DNA of 6,540 nt from 2-02-FULL-38-15 sp964645555 (GTDB taxonomy: Bacteria > Patescibacteriota > Microgenomatia > Daviesbacterales > UBA10151): the NCBI GenBank assembly GCA_964645555.1, contig CAZYBP010000051.1:1-6540 (forward strand). The letters run 5' to 3'. Below are positions 1 to 4,452 of the stretch, in pieces. Made by a program: the position numbers and the translations under genes. How positions within the stretch are numbered: the stretch's first letter is position 1; each line of letters begins with the position of its first letter. The notes beneath the pieces are model-generated. The model was not told where the DNA came from. It did not search any database and saw only the letters and a program-made list of their open reading frames with translations.

Positions 1-6
1 TCACTA

Positions 7-94
7 GGAGGGGTCGCCTAGCGGTTTTATGGCGGAAGTCTTGAAAACTTCTAGGGGCTGACGCTCCTCGTGGGTTCGAATCCCACCCCCTCCG
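7..94 (+). tRNA. tRNA-Ser(UGA)
   Basis: A complete type II tRNA with a long variable arm. The acceptor stem pairs 7-13 (GGAGGGG) with 87-93 (CCCCTCC), and the T arm is GTGGG-TTCGAAT-CCCAC (70-86). The anticodon stem 35-39/47-51 encloses the loop CTTGAAA, giving anticodon TGA (42-44), which reads UCN serine codons. The discriminator base is G94, as expected for serine. CCA is not encoded (CAG follows), so a CCA-adding enzyme is needed. Its promoter lies outside the window or too close to the edge to see. Confidence 0.97.
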
Positions 95-165
95 CAGGTA
101 AGAACGATATTTAAAAACAATTGCAGATTATTTGTTTTACCAAGCTATATCTCATTCAATTAAAA

Positions 166-253
166 GTTCCAACTAACTCAATCCTATTTCAGGGCATTTT
201 TTATCAATTTCGTCATTTTGTGCCTAAAAAGTTAGTTTCTAACAGGTTCCAAC
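166..253. repeat. Pair of GTTCCAAC direct repeats in the tRNA-Ser to membrane-protein spacer
   Basis: GTTCCAAC occurs at 166-173 and again at 246-253, exactly 80 nt apart, each followed by a loosely similar tail containing TCAA. Between them is a small inverted repeat GTTAG-TTT-CTAAC (231-243). I see no gene in 95-311. The second copy also resembles 6291-6306 near the other end of the window. Function unknown, and chance is possible at this length. Confidence 0.25.
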
Positions 254-274
254 ATAGTCAACCAGGCACCGCAC

Positions 275-303
275 TTTACAGGGAGTTTATTTAAGGTTAA
301 ACT
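275..303 (+). promoter_or_regulatory. Possible sigma-70 promoter of the two-helix membrane protein gene
   Basis: TTTACA (275-280, five of six to TTGACA) is separated by 17 nt from TAAACT (298-303, four of six to TATAAT). The -10 ends 8 nt before the ATG at 312, so transcription would begin at or next to the start codon and the mRNA would be leaderless. No Shine-Dalgarno sequence lies in the usual window before this ATG, which agrees. The -10 is weak and the region is AT-rich, so this is tentative. Confidence 0.35.
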
Positions 304-311
304 AAAATCAA

Positions 312-899
312 ATGCCCAAGGATCAACCTAAACAGAATCTATCCAGAAAGAGTCAGCCTCAACCAGCTAATCCTGAGTTTTTTACTCCTAAAATGATGGA
401 GGCTGAAGAAATTAGAACTTTGCTTTCCTGGGAAGCGCCAGCCCGTCCTTTCAGAAAAAAAGACAGATCTTACTATACAACTTTGGCAATTATTGTCATT
501 TTGCTGGTTCTAATTTTACTTTTAGCCAAAGAGTTTTTGTTAATTGCCACACTTTTAGCTTTAACATTTGTAGCCTATGTTTTGGCATTTGTGCCGCCTC
601 ACTCAATTAACTATAGAATTTCCACCCAAGGTATTACCATTGGGGAAGACTTTTATTTTTGGCATTTTTTGGATGCATTTTGGTTTAGTCAAAAAGAAGG
701 CGCAAAGGTTTTACACATTCAAACCCGGCTAAGATTCCCGGCACAACTAATGTTAGTTTTGCAGGGAGTGGATGAGGAAAAGATTAAAAAAGTGGTAGCC
801 AGATTTTTACCCTTTGTGGAAGTTCCCTATAAATCCTGGTTGGAAAAATGGTCAGAAGGATTACAAAAAAATTTCCCCTTAGAAAACATCCACAGATAA
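312..899 (+). CDS. Uncharacterised protein with two transmembrane helices
   Basis: I cannot assign a function or a named family to this 195-residue protein. It starts with a polar, Gln/Lys/Pro-rich tail (residues 1-30). A stretch follows with LLSWEAPARPF and a basic run RKKDR (about 38-52), then two hydrophobic helices (about 55-71 and 75-94) joined by a very short charged turn, which suggests a membrane hairpin. A soluble C-terminal domain (95-195) begins with PPHSINYRISTQGI and is rich in aromatic residues (FYFWHFLDAFWF, about 114-125). The basic run before helix 1 suggests both termini are cytoplasmic. The layout resembles two-helix hypothetical proteins I associate with Patescibacteria, but that is recollection. 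No signal peptide or catalytic motif is visible. It stands alone between tRNA genes. The ATG at 312 is the first in frame, and a -10-like hexamer sits 8 nt upstream of it. Confidence 0.85.
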   Translation: MPKDQPKQNLSRKSQPQPANPEFFTPKMMEAEEIRTLLSWEAPARPFRKKDRSYYTTLAIIVILLVLILLLAKEFLLIATLLALTFVAYVLAFVPPHSINYRISTQGITIGEDFYFWHFLDAFWFSQKEGAKVLHIQTRLRFPAQLMLVLQGVDEEKIKKVVARFLPFVEVPYKSWLEKWSEGLQKNFPLENIHR

Positions 900-913
900 G
901 ATTGGAGTGAAAA

Positions 914-942
914 TTGTACTCGGTTGTTATCTAAAGTATAAT
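914..942 (+). promoter_or_regulatory. Sigma-70 promoter of the Arg-Ser-Arg tRNA cluster
   Basis: A perfect -10, TATAAT (937-942), lies 17 nt downstream of TTGTAC (914-919, matching TTG of the -35). The predicted start, near 949, is about 6 nt before tRNA-Arg(GCG) at 955, which suits a short-leader tRNA operon covering 955-1203 and possibly the Nudix and methyltransferase genes behind it. Confidence 0.7.
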
Positions 943-954
943 TCAGATTTGTAA

Positions 955-1026
955 GTCCCTGTAGGCTAATGGATAAACCTCGAGATTGCGGATCTCGTAA
1001 TGTGGGTTCGATTCCCGCCAGGGGCG
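955..1026 (+). tRNA. tRNA-Arg(GCG)
   Basis: A complete cloverleaf. The acceptor stem pairs 955-961 with 1019-1025 (GTCCCTG/CAGGGGC, one G-U pair), and the T arm is GTGGG-TTCGATT-CCCGC (1002-1018). The anticodon stem CGAGA/TCTCG (981-985/993-997) encloses TTGCGGA, giving anticodon GCG (988-990). A follows GG in the D loop, which fits the A20 arginine identity element. The discriminator is G1026 and CCA is not encoded. In most bacteria CGU/CGC is read by an ACG tRNA converted to inosine by TadA, so G34 here is unusual. The body is nearly the same as tRNA-Arg(CCG) at 1132, which suggests duplication. Confidence 0.95.
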
Positions 1027-1034
1027 CATAGCCT

Positions 1035-1121
1035 GGTGGGATCGCTTAGTGGCCTAGAGCGGATGTTTCGAAAACATCTGTTGCCGAAAGGTGACCGCAG
1101 GTTCGAATCCTGCTCCCACCG
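1035..1121 (+). tRNA. tRNA-Ser(CGA)
   Basis: A type II tRNA. The acceptor stem pairs 1035-1041 (GGTGGGA) with 1114-1120 (TCCCACC). The T arm is GCAGG-TTCGAAT-CCTGC (1097-1113). The anticodon stem GATGT/ACATC (1062-1066/1074-1078) encloses TTCGAAA with anticodon CGA (1069-1071), which reads UCG. A long variable arm (about 1080-1096) and discriminator G1121 support serine. CCA is not encoded (CCC follows). It sits 8 nt after tRNA-Arg(GCG) and 10 nt before tRNA-Arg(CCG), so the three are probably cut from one transcript. Confidence 0.96.
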
Positions 1122-1131
1122 CCCTTGTGAA

Positions 1132-1203
1132 GCCCTTGTAGGCTAATGGATAGACCACAGGATTCCGGATCCTGATATGTGGGTTCGAATCCCGCCAGGG
1201 GCG
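1132..1203 (+). tRNA. tRNA-Arg(CCG)
   Basis: The acceptor stem pairs 1132-1138 (GCCCTTG) with 1196-1202 (CAGGGGC). The T arm is GTGGG-TTCGAAT-CCCGC (1179-1195). The anticodon stem CAGGA/TCCTG (1158-1162/1170-1174) encloses TTCCGGA with anticodon CCG (1165-1167), which reads the arginine codon CGG. The discriminator is G1203 and CCA is not encoded. The D arm, T arm and most of the acceptor stem match tRNA-Arg(GCG) at 955-1026. It is the last tRNA of the cluster; the Nudix ATG follows 16 nt later. Confidence 0.96.
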
Positions 1204-1206
1204 CTA

Positions 1207-1212
1207 TATATT
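1207..1212 (+). promoter_or_regulatory. Possible -10 element giving a leaderless Nudix mRNA
   Basis: TATATT (five of six to TATAAT) ends 7 nt before the ATG at 1220. Its -35 region would fall inside the tRNA T loop (TTCGAA, 1184-1189) and is poor. The alternative is that the Nudix message is released by 3' processing of the tRNA precursor. No Shine-Dalgarno sequence lies between the tRNA and the ATG. Confidence 0.3.
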
Positions 1213-1219
1213 TTAAGAT

Positions 1220-1630
1220 ATGAAACGTGAATTTTCTGCAGGTGGAATAGTTTTTAACAATAAAGGTCAAGTTTTAGTCACCCAGCATTCCCAAAATAAG
1301 CACTGGAGTTTTCCCAAGGGTTTGCTTGATCATCCAGGTCAAAGTACAGAAGAATCTGCTTTAAGAGAGGTTAGGGAAGAAGGGGGAGTGGAGGCTGAAA
1401 TTACAGGAAAGGTTGGATATAACAAGTATGTCTACACGCTAAATGGGGAAAAGATTTTTAAAGTTGTCACTTATTTTTTAATGAAATATGTCAGTGGTGA
1501 TACTGCCGATCATGACTTTGAAGTATCAGACCTTGGTTGGTTTGAACCAGAGGAGGCTTTACAAAAGTTAACCTTTTCTCAGGATAAGCAGCTTCTAAAA
1601 AAGGCACTAGAAATTTATGGTAAGCACTAA
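1220..1630 (+). CDS. Nudix hydrolase
   Basis: A 136-residue protein of the usual single-domain Nudix length. The N-terminal strand AGGIVFNNKGQVLVTQ is typical. The metal-binding core REVREEGGV (about residues 49-57) matches the RE-U-x-EE-x-G-U half of the Nudix box, whose glutamates bind Mg2+ for hydrolysis of a nucleoside diphosphate linked to another group. The first half departs from consensus: FPKGLLDHPGQ has six residues instead of five between the box Gly and the position usually filled by Glu, and that position is Gln. The C-terminal DLGWFEPEEALQKL helix is common in diadenosine-tetraphosphatase-like and MutT-like members. The substrate cannot be read from sequence; Ap4A, an oxidised dNTP or an RNA cap are all possible. 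The ATG at 1220 gives the normal family N-terminus. The gene overlaps the methyltransferase by 14 nt, so the two are probably co-translated. Confidence 0.93.
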   Translation: MKREFSAGGIVFNNKGQVLVTQHSQNKHWSFPKGLLDHPGQSTEESALREVREEGGVEAEITGKVGYNKYVYTLNGEKIFKVVTYFLMKYVSGDTADHDFEVSDLGWFEPEEALQKLTFSQDKQLLKKALEIYGKH

Positions 1631-2174
1631 CTTTGTTTCCCGCGGTGGGATTAAATTACAAGCCGCCATTGAAAATTGGAAATTGGAGATTGGAAGTTTG
1701 GTAGTTTTGGATGTTGGCTGCTCAACTGGTGGATTTGTAGATTGTTTGCTCCAAAATGGAGCCAAAAAAGTCTATGCCCTAGATACTGCTTATGGAGAAT
1801 TGGCATGGAAATTAAGAAATGATCACAGGGTGGTGGTGACGGAACGGACAAATATTCTATACTTGGCAACTCTTCCGGAACAAATGGATTTAATTACCAT
1901 TGATGCTGGCTGGACAAAATTAGAACTAATTTTGCCGATTGTTAAAAAACTATTAAAACCAGGTGGGCTTATAATTGCCCTTTTAAAACCTCATTACGAA
2001 GCTGAAAAGAAGGATTTAATCAAGGGTGTTTTACCCCAGGTAATCGCCGAGAAAGTCAAGGATGAAGTTATATTTAAAATCAAAAATTTAAAATTTAAAA
2101 TTGTCAATATTATGGAGTCACCGATTTTAGGTGGAGCAGGGAACAAAGAATTTCTGCTACTTCTTAAACCTTGA
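1617..2174 (+). CDS. TlyA/FtsJ-type rRNA 2'-O-methyltransferase lacking the S4 domain
   Basis: This is an S-adenosylmethionine-dependent ribose methyltransferase of the TlyA family, whose members methylate 23S and sometimes 16S rRNA cytidines. FVSRGGIKL (residues 6-14) opens the catalytic domain, LDVGCSTGGF (31-40) is the cofactor loop, then come LITIDAGW (92-99), LLKPHYE (122-128) and SPILGGAGNKEFLLLL (168-183). The K-D-K-E tetrad of the family maps to K13, D96, K124 and E178. TlyA proteins normally carry an N-terminal S4 RNA-binding domain of about 60 residues. Here the protein begins at the SRGG motif, and the sequence upstream encodes Nudix in another frame, so S4 is absent rather than mis-started. 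The ATG at 1617 lies inside the Nudix gene (14-nt overlap), with no Shine-Dalgarno sequence. Two heptamer repeats sit inside the gene. The TGA stop overlaps the convergent gene by 18 nt. Confidence 0.9.
   Translation: MVSTNFVSRGGIKLQAAIENWKLEIGSLVVLDVGCSTGGFVDCLLQNGAKKVYALDTAYGELAWKLRNDHRVVVTERTNILYLATLPEQMDLITIDAGWTKLELILPIVKKLLKPGGLIIALLKPHYEAEKKDLIKGVLPQVIAEKVKDEVIFKIKNLKFKIVNIMESPILGGAGNKEFLLLLKP
1674..1701 (+). repeat. Heptamer tandem repeat (AATTGGA) inside the methyltransferase gene
   Basis: AATTGGA (1674-1680), AATTGGA (1681-1687) and GATTGGA (1688-1694) follow each other with a strict 7-nt period, and a decayed fourth unit runs to 1701. Three units equal seven codons, and they encode the NWKLEIG part (residues 20-26) between the SRGG motif and the SAM loop. 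Confidence 0.65.
2073..2100 (+). repeat. Heptamer tandem repeat (TTTAAAA) inside the methyltransferase gene
   Basis: TTTAAAA occurs at 2073-2079, 2087-2093 and 2094-2100, with the variant TCAAAAA at 2080-2086 keeping the 7-nt register. It encodes FKIKNLKFK (residues 153-161), just before the conserved SPILGG motif. The low-complexity composition makes chance a stronger rival here than for the CTAG array. Confidence 0.5.
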
Positions 2175-2402
2175 TGTGAAGAAAACTTGAATATCTTTAA
2201 CAGCAGGTTGTAATTGTTTGGTTCTCCAAAGATAAAAAATCGGGATAATACCAAACAGATTAATTACAAATATCGCTGTAAACCACATTAGATCACCCTT
2301 TTTGGCAGATCTCCAAAGTCCTACACCTTTCCAAAACATCTCCCATAAAATGAGTAAGAAAATAATCCCTCCTGATAAATTTGGTAGTTGCCAGTTAAAC
2401 AT
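2157..2402 (-). CDS. DUF5652-like small membrane protein
   Basis: An 81-residue protein with two predicted membrane helices (about residues 9-27 and 38-57). The pattern WEMFWKGVGLWRSAKKGDLMWF (in pieces over 19-40) followed by FVINLFGIIPIFYL matches what I recall of DUF5652, a small uncharacterised family frequent in Patescibacteria. The loop between the helices and the C-terminus are basic, which suggests that both the loop and the tail are not translocated, or that the helices tilt; topology is unresolved. Its function is unknown. The 3' end overlaps the methyltransferase stop by 18 nt in convergent orientation. The ATG (complement of 2400-2402) has a TATAAT 7 nt upstream and no ribosome binding site, which points to a leaderless mRNA. 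Confidence 0.82.
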   Translation of the reverse strand: MFNWQLPNLSGGIIFLLILWEMFWKGVGLWRSAKKGDLMWFTAIFVINLFGIIPIFYLWRTKQLQPAVKDIQVFFTSRFKK

Positions 2403-2409
2403 TAATTAA

Positions 2410-2415
2410 ATTATA
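2410..2415 (-). promoter_or_regulatory. -10 element for a leaderless DUF5652-like mRNA
   Basis: On the minus strand a perfect TATAAT ends 7 nt before the ATG, placing the transcription start at the start codon. There is no convincing -35 at 16-18 nt upstream, where the end of tRNA-Ser(GGA) lies. Read-through or processing from that tRNA is the alternative. Confidence 0.5.
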
Positions 2416-2429
2416 CACTATTTAAAAAG

Positions 2430-2514
2430 CGGAGGGAGTGGGATTTGAACCCACGATACCTTGCGGTATACCGCCTTTCCAAGACGGCGCACTAGGCCAC
2501 TATGCGATCCCTCC
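2430..2514 (-). tRNA. tRNA-Ser(GGA)
   Basis: Read on the minus strand, the acceptor stem GGAGGGA (complement of 2508-2514) pairs with TCCCTCC (complement of 2431-2437). The T arm is GTGGG-TTCAAAT-CCCAC (complement of 2438-2454). The anticodon stem CCGTC/GGCGG encloses TTGGAAA, giving anticodon GGA, which reads UCC and UCU. The long variable arm has a hairpin around GGTATACCGCAAGGTATC. The discriminator is G, and CCA is not encoded (CT follows). It is the third serine tRNA in this window, and it lies directly upstream of the DUF5652-like gene. Confidence 0.96.
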
Positions 2515-2531
2515 AATGAAGGATATTATAC

Positions 2532-2559
2532 CTAGATTCTAGACCCTAGTCACTAGACT
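2532..2559. repeat. CTAG heptamer array before the dnaG promoter
   Basis: CTAG occurs at 2532, 2539, 2546 and 2553, exactly 7 nt apart: CTAGATT, CTAGACC, CTAGTCA, CTAGACT, then a decayed CTATTAT. The array fills the spacer between tRNA-Ser(GGA) and the -35 of the dnaG promoter, ending 6 nt before it. CTAG is self-complementary and rare in many bacterial genomes, so four in phase are unlikely by chance. Confidence 0.75.
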
Positions 2560-2565
2560 CTATTA

Positions 2566-2594
2566 TTGCCTTCGGTACATATTTGGTATATAAT
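2566..2594 (+). promoter_or_regulatory. Sigma-70 promoter of the dnaG-rpoD operon
   Basis: TTGCCT (2566-2571, four of six to TTGACA) is 17 nt from a perfect TATAAT (2589-2594). The predicted start is near 2600-2601, leaving a leader of about 69 nt before the dnaG ATG. That leader is closed by its own first and last bases (see the leader entry). Confidence 0.75.
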
Positions 2595-2598
2595 CTGC

Positions 2599-2665
2599 GC
2601 AACAATCTCTTGTGGCCTGGTGATGTGCCATCTGGTATGTCACGGGCGACCGGATGAATTGTTGT
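2599..2665 (+). promoter_or_regulatory. Folded 5' leader of dnaG
   Basis: The RNA from the predicted start to just before the ATG can form one closed domain. CAACAAT (2600-2606) pairs with ATTGTTG (2658-2664), plus a G-U pair 2599/2665. Inside, 2615-2629 pairs with 2634-2647 through 14 base pairs with one bulge (G2619) and the loop ATCT. Four of those pairs are G-U, so the fold works in the plus-strand RNA and would contain A-C mismatches on the other strand. The ATG starts 5 nt after the closing helix and there is no Shine-Dalgarno sequence. I do not recognise a known riboswitch. A cis-regulatory leader of primase and sigma factor synthesis is the inference. Confidence 0.5.
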
Positions 2666-2669
2666 AAAT

Positions 2670-4441
2670 ATGGACGAAACTGAACTGATAAAGCAAAAGC
2701 TCAATATTGTAGATTTAATCTCCGAATACTTAACCTTAAAAAAAGCTGGTGTTAATTTTAAAGCTACTTGTCCCTTTCATAATGAAAAAACTCCCTCTTT
2801 TGTAGTTTCACCAGAGCGCCAAATTTGGCATTGTTTTGGTTGCCAAAAAGGTGGCGACATATTTACTTTCCTGATAGAAAAAGAAGGGATGGAATTTAAG
2901 GAAGCCTTAGAGCTTTTGGCCAAAAAAGCAGGTATAACGCTTAAACAGACAGCCAGTAAAAAAGATTTTAAAGAACGTTTATTTGAAGTAAATTTAAAAG
3001 CTCAAGAATTCTATCGGTATATTTTAACCAAGCATACCCTGGGCAAAAAGGCTTTAGAGTATTTACAAAAAAGGGGAGTAACTAATGCCTCTATTGAGGA
3101 GTTCGGTTTAGGTTATGCTCCAAATTCTTGGGAATCTCTAACAAAAGTATTACTAAAAAGAGGTTTTACTATCGCCGAAATAATAGCTGCAGGCTTGGCT
3201 GTACCTTCCAAAATGGGTGGGTATGATCGTTTCAGGGGCAGAATCACTTTTCCGTTAATTGACGGCAAGGACCATTTAAGAGGTTTTTCAGGGAGAGTCC
3301 TATACCCTCAAGAGCCAAAATATATTAATACTCCGCAAACGCCTATTTTTGATAAAAGTACTTTTCTTTTTGGTATTAACTTAGCTAAAGCTGAGATTAG
3401 GAATAAAAAAGAGGTGGTGTTAGTGGAGGGAGAGATGGATGTAATTTTGTCTCACCAGGCTGGCTTTAAAAATGTGGTGGCTTCCAAAGGGACTGCTTTG
3501 ACTGAGGGTCAAATAGATTTACTCAAAAAATACACTGAGAATTTGAGTTTATGTTTTGATATGGATTTGGCAGGAGACACTGCCTCAAGGCGGGGCATTG
3601 AAATGGCAGAAAAAGCAGGATTAAACATCAAGGTAGTAGAGATTGTCGGAGGTAAAGATGCAGCAGAAGTGATTAAAGAAGATCCAAATCTTTGGCAGAA
3701 AGCAACTCAAGAGGCTGTACCTATTTATGATTATTACATTAGTTCAACAGCCAAAAGATATGATGTTAAGCAGGGGGCAGATTTAAAAAAAATTGGCCAG
3801 GAGTTAATTCCTGTTTGGGCCAAGATCCCGGATGATCTAGTTAAAGAGAGATATATTCAAAAACTGGCAGCCTTTTTAAAGACTGATGAGGACATTTTAA
3901 GAAAGGCTGTTAAAAAAGCTGAGCAGCCTGCTCAAACTAAATTTACCGAAGTTTTACATCAATCTACTAAACAAGATAATGTGGTGGGAGCAAGATCTCG
4001 GAGAGAACTATTAGAAGAATATTTAGTAGCCTTACTGTTGCATGCGCCAAAGGATTTGGTATTTGTGCCTAATTTTCCAGAAACACTTTTCTTAAAAGAA
4101 ACTTTTAGGCAAATTTATGTTTTGCTGGTTTTATATTTAGACTCGATCTCATTTAAAAGTAAGGCTTTTAATATTAATGAGTTTAGTGTAAATTTACCAA
4201 AAGAATTAGCGGCAGAGGTAGACCGGTTATATTTAACTGAACTTGATGATAAACTAGTTGAAGGAAAAAATTGGCAAAAAGAAGTTACAGGCGTAGTTTC
4301 GGAATTGAAAAAGGCTTTAATTAAAGCCTCCTTGNNNNNNNNNNGGAGATTAAAAACGCCCAGGAGTTTGGTAAGATGGAGATAGTAGAAAATCTCAATA
4401 AAAGATTTCGTGATTTGTCTGTTAAACTAAAGAATCTATAA
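2670..4441 (+). CDS. dnaG: DNA primase DnaG (interrupted by an assembly gap)
   Basis: Primase makes the RNA primers for DNA replication and works with the replicative helicase. The N-terminal CHC2 zinc domain has C34, H37, C55 and C58 (CPFH...CFGC). The RNA polymerase core includes RFRGRITFPLIDG (187-199), GFSGRVL and KYINTPQTPIF. The TOPRIM part has VEGEMDV (E253), FDMD (D297, D299) and GGKDAAEVI; M298 replaces the usual Gly of FDGD and E255 the usual Tyr of VEGYMDV. A helical C-terminal region (about 445 onward) is in the place of the helicase-binding domain. Ten N's at 4335-4344 break the frame. Reading through gives a false end at 4385, but the frame from GAG 4346 continues with 31 lysine-rich residues (EIKNAQEFGK...LSVKLKNL) to TAA at 4441. 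At least 586 residues are visible. rpoD follows 11 nt later. Confidence 0.95.
4335..4344. other. Assembly gap of 10 N inside dnaG
   Basis: The codon before the gap ends exactly at 4334, and the correct frame after it starts at 4346, so the true missing length must leave remainder 2 on division by 3. The written length of 10 cannot be right if dnaG is intact, so the ten N's are a placeholder rather than a measured distance. Confidence 0.95.
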
Positions 4442-4444
4442 AAT
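4415..4444 (+). promoter_or_regulatory. Possible internal promoter for rpoD
   Basis: Within the last codons of dnaG, TTGTCT (4415-4420, four of six) is followed after 18 nt by TAAAAT (4439-4444), or after 16 nt by TATAAA (4437-4442). The former ends 8 nt before the rpoD ATG, so transcripts would again be almost leaderless. The AT-rich junction makes this tentative. Confidence 0.35.
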
Positions 4445-4452
4445 CATAAAAT

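Noticed and set aside
7..311. Integration (att) site at the tRNA-Ser 3' end
   Set aside because: No second copy of the tRNA 3' end and no integrase gene were found in the window.
1046..1270. Minus-strand reading frame containing GFEPTYQDPESCG and SRIRTCGH
   Set aside because: It is the translation of the complement of tRNA-Ser(CGA) and tRNA-Arg(CCG). This kind of peptide is a well-known artefact of annotating tRNA genes.
2172..2174. Alternative genetic code with TGA as glycine (as in Gracilibacteria)
   Set aside because: TGA follows directly after the conserved C-terminus of the methyltransferase, where a stop is expected.
1994..2254. Minus-strand 86-codon frame across the methyltransferase 3' end
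   Set aside because: It lies opposite a well-supported enzyme gene and overlaps the DUF5652-like gene; its low-complexity LNFKFLILN part is the complement of the heptamer repeat.
2532..2563. CRISPR array
   Set aside because: The units are 7 nt, far too short for CRISPR repeats and spacers, and no cas gene is present.
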